From positions 1 through 29,265 of the forward strand of contig CAMNJG010000002.1 in NCBI GenBank assembly GCA_946541285.1: DNA of 29,265 bases, written 5' to 3'. The translations under genes were made by a program, and so were the position numbers. How positions within the stretch are numbered: position 1 is the stretch's first letter; the number at the start of each line of letters is the position of its first letter. The notes under the pieces were generated by a model. It had not been told where the DNA came from and did not search any database. It saw only the letters and a list, made by a program, of their open reading frames with translations. This DNA is from an uncultured Clostridia bacterium (GTDB lineage Bacteria > Bacillota > Clostridia > Peptostreptococcales > Anaerovoracaceae). Below are positions 25,028 through 29,265 of the stretch, one piece after another.

Positions 25028-25975
25028 TCACTCCGGCCTTTCCTGCAGTTTCTCCGCCACCCTGAGTTTCGCGCTGCGCGCTCTCGGATTTGCCGCCAGT
25101 TCCGCCTTTGACGGAAGTACTGGCTTTTTCGAGACTCTCCTGAGTACCGGGACTTTACCGCATACACACGGCAGGCCCGGCGGGCAGACACAGGGATTTT
25201 CTCCCTTCTGAAACTGCTGCTTTACAATTCTGTCTTCGAGAGAATGGAATGTAATGATACTGAGCCTGCCTCCCGGAAGCAGTACCTCCGGCAGACACTC
25301 CACCGCGTTCCGCAGCCCTCCCAGTTCATCATTCACTTCAATCCGGATCGCCTGAAAAGTCCGCTTCGCGGGATGGGGTCCCTGGCGGCGGGCCGATGCC
25401 GGCACCGCTTTCTTAATGATCTCCGTCAGCTGTCCTGTCGTTTCCACAGGGGCCTGGGATCGCTCCTGTACAATAAACGAAGCGATACGCGACGCCCATT
25501 TTTCTTCGCCATACTCACGGATAATCCTGGTCAGTTCCTCCCTGCTGTATCCATTGACCACATCATACGCAGAAAAGGACGCACTGCGGTCCATCCTCAT
25601 ATCAAGAGGCGCGGAATGCATATAGGAAAATCCCCGTTCTGCCTCATCCAGCTGAAAAGAGGAGACTCCAAGATCAAGCACCACGCCGTCTACGGCAGAT
25701 ATGCCCTCGTTTTTCAGAATTTCTTTAATATCTGTGTAATTTCCATGAACAAAAACAGTATGGCACCTGACATCCTTTAGCCGTTCTGCCGCCGCCCTGA
25801 GCGCGTCAGTATCACGGTCTATGCCGATAAGGATTCCGTCAGGTCCCAGTCTGGAGCAGATCCCTTCCGAGTGACCACCCCCGCCGAGTGTGCCGTCAAC
25901 ATAGACACCATCCGGCCTGACTGACAGAGAGTCAATGGTTTCATGGAACAGGACCGGTACATGTGAAAATTCCAT
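25028..25975 (-). CDS. rsmH: 16S rRNA m4C1402 methyltransferase RsmH (MraW)
   Basis: RsmH N4-methylates C1402 in the decoding centre of 16S rRNA using SAM. From the chosen start it has 315 residues, the normal length. The N-terminus MEFSHVPVLFHETIDSL is typical. The SAM-binding loop DGTLGGGGHS is at 27-36, GIDRDTDAL lies near 51-59, VLDLGVSSFQLDEAERGFSY near 100, and the C-terminal IITFHSLEDRIVKQ is diagnostic. The frame opens with GTG-ATG-ATG; the second ATG is preferred because GGGGG lies seven bases upstream. rsmH usually heads dcw clusters directly after mraZ, which is absent here. A promoter-like site lies about 90 bp upstream. Confidence 0.96.
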   Translation of the reverse strand: MEFSHVPVLFHETIDSLSVRPDGVYVDGTLGGGGHSEGICSRLGPDGILIGIDRDTDALRAAAERLKDVRCHTVFVHGNYTDIKEILKNEGISAVDGVVLDLGVSSFQLDEAERGFSYMHSAPLDMRMDRSASFSAYDVVNGYSREELTRIIREYGEEKWASRIASFIVQERSQAPVETTGQLTEIIKKAVPASARRQGPHPAKRTFQAIRIEVNDELGGLRNAVECLPEVLLPGGRLSIITFHSLEDRIVKQQFQKGENPCVCPPGLPCVCGKVPVLRRVSKKPVLPSKAELAANPRARSAKLRVAEKLQERPE

Positions 25976-25999
25976 CATCACACCCCCGGTTTCAGTATT

Positions 26000-26176
26000 T
26001 TATACTGCCCCGTCATCCGTCTGTTCCGGCAAAGAGCAGTATCTGTATTTACTGTAATCATTGTAACTATACTCTAAATCAGGATTTTTTTCAAGCTTGT
26101 CGAACAGATTTTCGTGCTTCCGCATCTTTTTCATCTGTCTGTAATCTTTTCCGGGACAGATCACAGGGATCTTCAT
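26000..26176 (-). CDS. Doubtful small ORF in the mraZ position
   Basis: A 58-codon frame (MKIPVICPGKDYRQMKKMRK, ending TDDGAV) lies between aroDK and rsmH. The frame opens further upstream (to 26236), but there it overlaps the probable aroDK terminator. A GGAG lies eleven bases before the ATG. The product is charged, Tyr- and Lys-rich, has no signal or membrane segment and resembles no family I know, including MraZ. Its second half overlaps a strong promoter-like site for rsmH, and its base composition is more AT-rich than the neighbours. It could be a short real gene or simply an open leader region. The 282-bp gap otherwise contains only the terminator and promoter. Confidence 0.25.
   Translation of the reverse strand: MKIPVICPGKDYRQMKKMRKHENLFDKLEKNPDLEYSYNDYSKYRYCSLPEQTDDGAV
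26066..26094 (-). promoter_or_regulatory. Strong sigma-A-like promoter upstream of rsmH
   Basis: On the minus strand TTGAAA (26094-26089) and TATAGT (26071-26066) are separated by exactly 17 bp, in an AT-rich stretch about 90 bp upstream of the rsmH start. It would drive rsmH and ftsL up to the terminator at 24337-24388. Confidence 0.7.
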
Positions 26177-26216
26177 TCCATATCCATCTCCGGCCAGGAA
26201 GCTCCTGTTCCAGCAG

Positions 26217-26262
26217 AAAAACAGTCCGCCGTCCATCCTGCAGAAGGCGGATGGATCGACTG
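26217..26262 (-). terminator. Probable terminator of the ychF-DUF2007-aroDK unit
   Basis: Directly after the aroDK stop the minus strand forms a two-part stem. The outer part is CAGTC/GACTG (26262-26258 and 26226-26222). The inner part is CCATCC/GGATGG with a 10-base loop, or alternatively CCGCC/GGCGG. It ends in TTTTT. The internal loop lowers certainty, but the position is apt. Confidence 0.5.
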
Positions 26263-26263
26263 C

Positions 26264-27580
26264 TCATCCGGGAATCAGGCCGCACAGGGAAAGAATTTTC
26301 ACTGCCGCACTGCCGGGTGTCATCCGGCTGACATCGAGCACTTCATCCGCTGCCGCGCGATAAGCTTTCTGGCGCTGTTTCATCAGCCAGGAGATATAGC
26401 CCCGGTTCATATGGTCCTTCAGAAGCGGACGTTCTTCCGGAGCATTCCGCAGCCTTTCATAAATCACATCCGGCGAAGCTTCCAGGATGAAAATCAGCCC
26501 GTTCTTTTTCAGCAGTTCCACATTGGACGGATTCATCAGTGTCCCGCCTCCGGTGGACACAACCATGCCGCTGTTTTCTGATATTTCCCGGCAAAGCTCT
26601 GCTTCTGCCCTGCGGAAATACGCTTCACCGTGTTTTTCGAAGATCTCCGGGATGGTCATGCCTTCCCGCTCCTCGATCATCTGATCCATCTCCAGGACTT
26701 CGAGGTCGGAATAGCGCGCGATTTTCAACGCGGTCGAAGACTTGCCGACGCCCATGAAACCGCCCAGGATCAGGTTGGGCACATCCTCCGAATGTTTTTC
26801 CGGCACAGGCTGTCCCGCGTTATGGATGATCCTCAGCGCCCTGTCCAGGTCATCTGCCGGGATCTGCCCCGGCGCGGAACCGGTTCCTGTCGTCCCGAAA
26901 GTCAGGACACTTCCGGACCGTTCCCCGATCAGCCGGGTCAGGGATCCCTTTTCTCCCATGGCAATCAGGATGAACGGAATCTCCAGGGACTGTTTCAGTT
27001 CTTCCGAAGCCATCAGCACCCGGAAGGCGTCATGTTCGTCCTGCGGCATGACCGCCATCTTGACGATATCCGCCCCGGTTTCGGCCATCGCCTGCATCTG
27101 GCGGATCATCTCCTCTGTATCCGGTGTACTGCTGAAATCATGGCGGCTCAGGATCACTTTTACTCCCGCTCTGTGTGCTGTCTCAATCAGTTCCGACACG
27201 GTCTCCGGCTGATGGGAAAATTCCACGTCAATGGCTTCCGCGAAACCGGATTCGATTGCCTTCGTACAGATCTGACGGTAATCCGGTTCCTCCACAACAG
27301 CGTTGCCGCCTTCCTTCCGGGTTCTGAGGGTAAAAATCATCGGTCTCTGCGGAAGAATCCTTTTTACGGATTCCATCGCGACCTTGACAGTATAGGCATT
27401 GTAATAGGAACTGTCATCCAGGTAATCCGCCCGGAATTCCGTCAGGTCCGCAGGGGAATCCACGACGGCCCTCGCCTGGTTCATGACCTCGGACACCCCG
27501 TAGGCCAGGACCGGCACACAGATCGCCGGCATGCTCCCTGTTTCAAGAACGACATTTCCCAGTGTCACTGCTTTACTCAT
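26264..27580 (-). CDS. aroD-aroK: Fused type I 3-dehydroquinate dehydratase and shikimate kinase
   Basis: This is one 438-residue chain with two shikimate-pathway enzymes. Residues about 1-255 are a type I (class I aldolase-like) dehydroquinase: EFRADYLDD near 48, catalytic His147 in SRHDFSSTP, Schiff-base Lys174 in DIVKMAVMP, and the closing GSAPGQIPADDL near 234. Residues about 266-438 are a shikimate kinase: P-loop GGFMGVGKSS at 273-282, EMDQMIEEREGMTIPEIFEK near 297, GEAYFRRAE, STGGG near 342 and the lid RPLLKD near 384. All key residues I could check are present in both halves. The start ATG overlaps the DUF2007 stop by 8 bp and has GGAG nine bases upstream. A 16-codon upstream extension of the frame looks spurious. 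Confidence 0.93.
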   Translation of the reverse strand: MSKAVTLGNVVLETGSMPAICVPVLAYGVSEVMNQARAVVDSPADLTEFRADYLDDSSYYNAYTVKVAMESVKRILPQRPMIFTLRTRKEGGNAVVEEPDYRQICTKAIESGFAEAIDVEFSHQPETVSELIETAHRAGVKVILSRHDFSSTPDTEEMIRQMQAMAETGADIVKMAVMPQDEHDAFRVLMASEELKQSLEIPFILIAMGEKGSLTRLIGERSGSVLTFGTTGTGSAPGQIPADDLDRALRIIHNAGQPVPEKHSEDVPNLILGGFMGVGKSSTALKIARYSDLEVLEMDQMIEEREGMTIPEIFEKHGEAYFRRAEAELCREISENSGMVVSTGGGTLMNPSNVELLKKNGLIFILEASPDVIYERLRNAPEERPLLKDHMNRGYISWLMKQRQKAYRAAADEVLDVSRMTPGSAAVKILSLCGLIPG

Positions 27581-27881
27581 CGCTCTGCGCTCCGTTACTC
27601 TCTTCAGAATCCGCTTCCTCGAAATCATCTTCGATCGGGACCGGACGGATCACTTCCTTCGCGGTTTCCAGCGTACTTTCCGGCACGTAGATTTCCACCG
27701 GATACGCGCTGGTGCTCCCCATCGCAATCTCGATAAAATTGGAAGCGCCCATATAACGTTTCATTGCGGGGATCCCCTCTGCCTCCAGCTTGGACACAAA
27801 CAGATCCGCTTCAAAGGAACTGGACGCCGTCGTCAGGTATACACCACCGCGCCACGGTTCCCTGCTTTCATTCTCAAACAT
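27573..27881 (-). CDS. DUF2007-like small protein
   Basis: The protein has 102 residues. The core VYLTTASSSFEADLFVSKLE, followed by AEGIPAMKRY and the later YPVEIYVPESTLETAKEVI, fits the DUF2007 fold, a short alpha/beta domain of unknown function that is sometimes described as a putative signal-transducing domain. The C-terminal 20 residues are acidic (DDFEEADSEESN). It is soluble and lacks a signal peptide. The start ATG has GGGGTG five bases upstream. It lies 23 bp after ychF and overlaps aroDK by 8 bp, so translation of aroDK may be coupled to it. The function is unknown. Confidence 0.75.
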   Translation of the reverse strand: MFENESREPWRGGVYLTTASSSFEADLFVSKLEAEGIPAMKRYMGASNFIEIAMGSTSAYPVEIYVPESTLETAKEVIRPVPIEDDFEEADSEESNGAQSDE

Positions 27882-27904
27882 ACTGCCACCCCGCTTCCGG
27901 ATTA

Positions 27905-28999
27905 TTATACATTAAAGAGGAAATGCATGACATCCCCGTCCTGCACCACATATTCCTTGCCTTCCGAACGGATCCAGCCCTTTTCTCTCGCTGTGGACAG
28001 ATTGCCCCCGCATTCTACCAGCTGGTCATAGGTAATGGTTTCCGCCCGGATGAAGCCTCTTTCAAAATCGGTATGGATCTTCCCGGCAGCCTGCGGCGCT
28101 TTCGTACCTCTTTTCACAGTCCACGCCCGGACCTCCGGTTCGCCCGCTGTCAGGAAGGAAATCAGATCCAGCAGCGAATAGCTGGATTTGACCAGTTTGT
28201 CCAGTCCGGACTCTTCAATCCCCAGATCATCCAGGAATACCTGCTTTTCTTCGTCATCCAGCTCCGCGATTTCCGATTCAATCCCGGCACAGATCGTGAT
28301 CTCCTCCGATCCCTCGGTTGCCGCGAACTCCCGGACTTTTTCTGAAAATTCATTGCCGGAGGCAGCGTCTTCCTCTCCGACATTGGCGACATAGATCACC
28401 GGTTTATATGAAAGGAGGTTCAGGCTTCTGACGTACTTTTCATCCTCCGCGTCATCAAATTCCATGGTTCTGGCCGACAGACCCTGCTCCAGCACCCCGC
28501 TGATTTTCTGCAGAAGCTCCAGTTCACGTTTCGCGGTCTTGTCACCGCTCTTTGCGGTTTTCTGGGTCCGGTTCACGGCTCTTTCGATCATTTCCATATC
28601 CGAAAGAATCAGTTCGGTATTGATGGTGTCAATATCCGAGAGCGGGTCGATCCGCCCGTCCACATGGACGACATTGGGATCTTCAAAGCAGCGGACGACA
28701 TGGACGATGGCGGTCGCTTCCCGGATATGCCCGAGAAATTTATTGCCCAGTCCCTCGCCCCTGGAAGCGCCTTTGACGAGACCGGCGATGTCATAGAACT
28801 CGATGGTGGTATAAATGGTCTTTTTTGCTTTATATAAATCAGTCAGGACCTTTAAGCGAGCGTCCGGTACGGTGACGACGCCAACATTGGGCTCGATTGT
28901 GCAGAACGGATAATTCGCCGCTTCGGCGCCTGCTTTGGTAATCGCGTTAAAAAGTGTACTCTTGCCGACATTCGGCAGTCCCACAATGCCTAGTTTCAT
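27905..28999 (-). CDS. ychF: Redox-regulated ribosome-binding ATPase YchF (Obg family)
   Basis: YchF is a conserved P-loop nucleotidase that binds ribosomes and, in studied species, prefers ATP. It has 364 residues, the usual length. G1 is GLPNVGKS at 7-14, the switch region is FYDIAGLVKGASRGEGLGNKF near 68-88, and the helical coiled insertion spans about 130-200. The TGS domain covers about 280-362 (RAWTVKRGTKAPQAAGKIHT, ending VQDGDVMHFLFNV). The start ATG has GGGAGG twelve bases upstream. It appears to head a three-gene unit with DUF2007 and aroDK, and a promoter-like site lies about 100 bp upstream. Confidence 0.97.
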   Translation of the reverse strand: MKLGIVGLPNVGKSTLFNAITKAGAEAANYPFCTIEPNVGVVTVPDARLKVLTDLYKAKKTIYTTIEFYDIAGLVKGASRGEGLGNKFLGHIREATAIVHVVRCFEDPNVVHVDGRIDPLSDIDTINTELILSDMEMIERAVNRTQKTAKSGDKTAKRELELLQKISGVLEQGLSARTMEFDDAEDEKYVRSLNLLSYKPVIYVANVGEEDAASGNEFSEKVREFAATEGSEEITICAGIESEIAELDDEEKQVFLDDLGIEESGLDKLVKSSYSLLDLISFLTAGEPEVRAWTVKRGTKAPQAAGKIHTDFERGFIRAETITYDQLVECGGNLSTAREKGWIRSEGKEYVVQDGDVMHFLFNV

Positions 29000-29096
29000 G
29001 GATCTCTATAGCCTCCCTCAAGCCTCTGATGTTTAAGGTTTTTCTGTATCTCTATCGACAGCTCTTTTAAAAAAAAGCCCCTGAACAGCAGATTGT

Positions 29097-29125
29097 ATTT
29101 TACTATAAAGGGGATTAAAATTCAA
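29097..29125 (-). promoter_or_regulatory. Probable sigma-A promoter of ychF
   Basis: On the minus strand TTGAAT (29125-29120) and TAAAAT (29102-29097) are 17 bp apart. It would give a leader of about 90 bases before the ychF ATG. A CCCCT/AGGGG pair followed by eight T residues (about 29069-29113) overlaps it and might end transcripts coming from upstream, but that stem is weak. Confidence 0.55.
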
Positions 29126-29164
29126 TCCTCACCAGTTTTCATTCCTGTGCAAACTGCCCGGGAA

Positions 29165-29265
29165 GTTACTGTTTAGCGATCGGCCAGAATCATAAGAGAA
29201 AACACTGCTCATAACAGTATCACAGTTTTGGGGACAGCCTTTTCAAAACGCACAACGTTTTGAAA
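29165..29265. repeat. Palindromic MITE/REP-like element, inverted copy cut by the window end (copy C)
   Basis: The element starts GTTACTGTTTAGCGATCGGCCAG, which is the outer end shared with copies A and B (23 bases at 29165-29187). It then continues with AATCATAAGAGAAAACACTG and GTATCACAGTTTTGGGGACAGCC, the complement of the right half of copy B. It ends in the first part of the long hairpin (AAAACGCACAACGTTTT), so it is probably a long-form copy in the opposite orientation that extends past the window. It lies upstream of the ychF promoter. Confidence 0.75.

Noticed and set aside
29069..29113. Terminator formed by CCCCT and AGGGG followed by eight T residues upstream of ychF
   Set aside because: The stem is only five base pairs with a loop near 30 bases. 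It also overlaps a better-supported promoter, so I did not list it as a feature.
1..29265. CRISPR arrays, tRNA or rRNA genes, prophage or integrase genes, defence systems
   Set aside because: No regularly spaced direct repeats, cloverleaf-like sequences or relevant protein motifs were seen on either strand. The window is mainly core cell-wall, division and translation genes.

Overview
The window reads as a chromosomal segment of a low-to-mid GC Firmicute, most likely class Clostridia. The evidence is the division and cell-wall (dcw) cluster order, a DivIB-type FtsQ, a SpoVD-type PBP with a PASTA domain, a MurE carrying the meso-DAP signature DNPR, MutS2 and a ZapA-like protein next to pheST. 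Nothing visible fixes the family or genus. All 21 confident genes lie on the minus strand, so transcription runs from high to low coordinates. No tRNA, rRNA, CRISPR array, phage gene or transposase gene was seen.

Reading in the direction of transcription: (1) 29.0-26.2 kb: ychF, a DUF2007 gene and a fused aroD-aroK gene form an apparent operon, with a sigma-A-like promoter upstream and a hairpin/T-tract directly after the aroDK stop. (2) 26.2-24.3 kb: a strong promoter-like site leads into rsmH and an ftsL-like gene. The usual mraZ is missing and only a doubtful 58-codon frame stands in its place. This unit ends in a hairpin/T-tract. (3) 24.3-13.0 kb: a new TATAAT box leads into spoVD-type pbp, murE, murF, mraY, murD, ftsW, murG and divIB, which supply the cytoplasmic and lipid-linked steps of peptidoglycan synthesis and the septal synthase. 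(4) 12.7-11.5 kb: ftsZ has its own promoter and a textbook terminator. (5) 11.4-1.0 kb: pheS, pheT, zapA-like, mutS2, argS, a radical SAM gene and a TPR gene are closely spaced. (6) 0.77-0.07 kb: a DUF554 membrane protein gene.

The protein content is mainly housekeeping. The least explained feature is non-coding: a family of intergenic, MITE-like or REP-like palindromic elements with imperfect terminal inverted repeats (about 812-959, 12753-13031 and 29165 to the window end, plus a half copy at the window start and a possible decayed copy near 16.65 kb). The 279-bp copy before ftsZ looks like the long form and the 148-bp copy like an internal-deletion derivative. A second, unrelated 92-bp repeat with 8-bp terminal inverted repeats sits between murE and murF. 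Other points of interest are the AroD-AroK fusion, the loss of mraZ, the splitting of the dcw cluster into separately promoted units, a long coiled-coil ZapA-like protein, and lysine-run cytoplasmic tails on DivIB and FtsW.

Several starts were moved from the longest open frame to sites with better ribosome binding sites or family fit (argS, murG, ftsW, mraY, murE, rsmH, aroDK). These choices are inferences from sequence.
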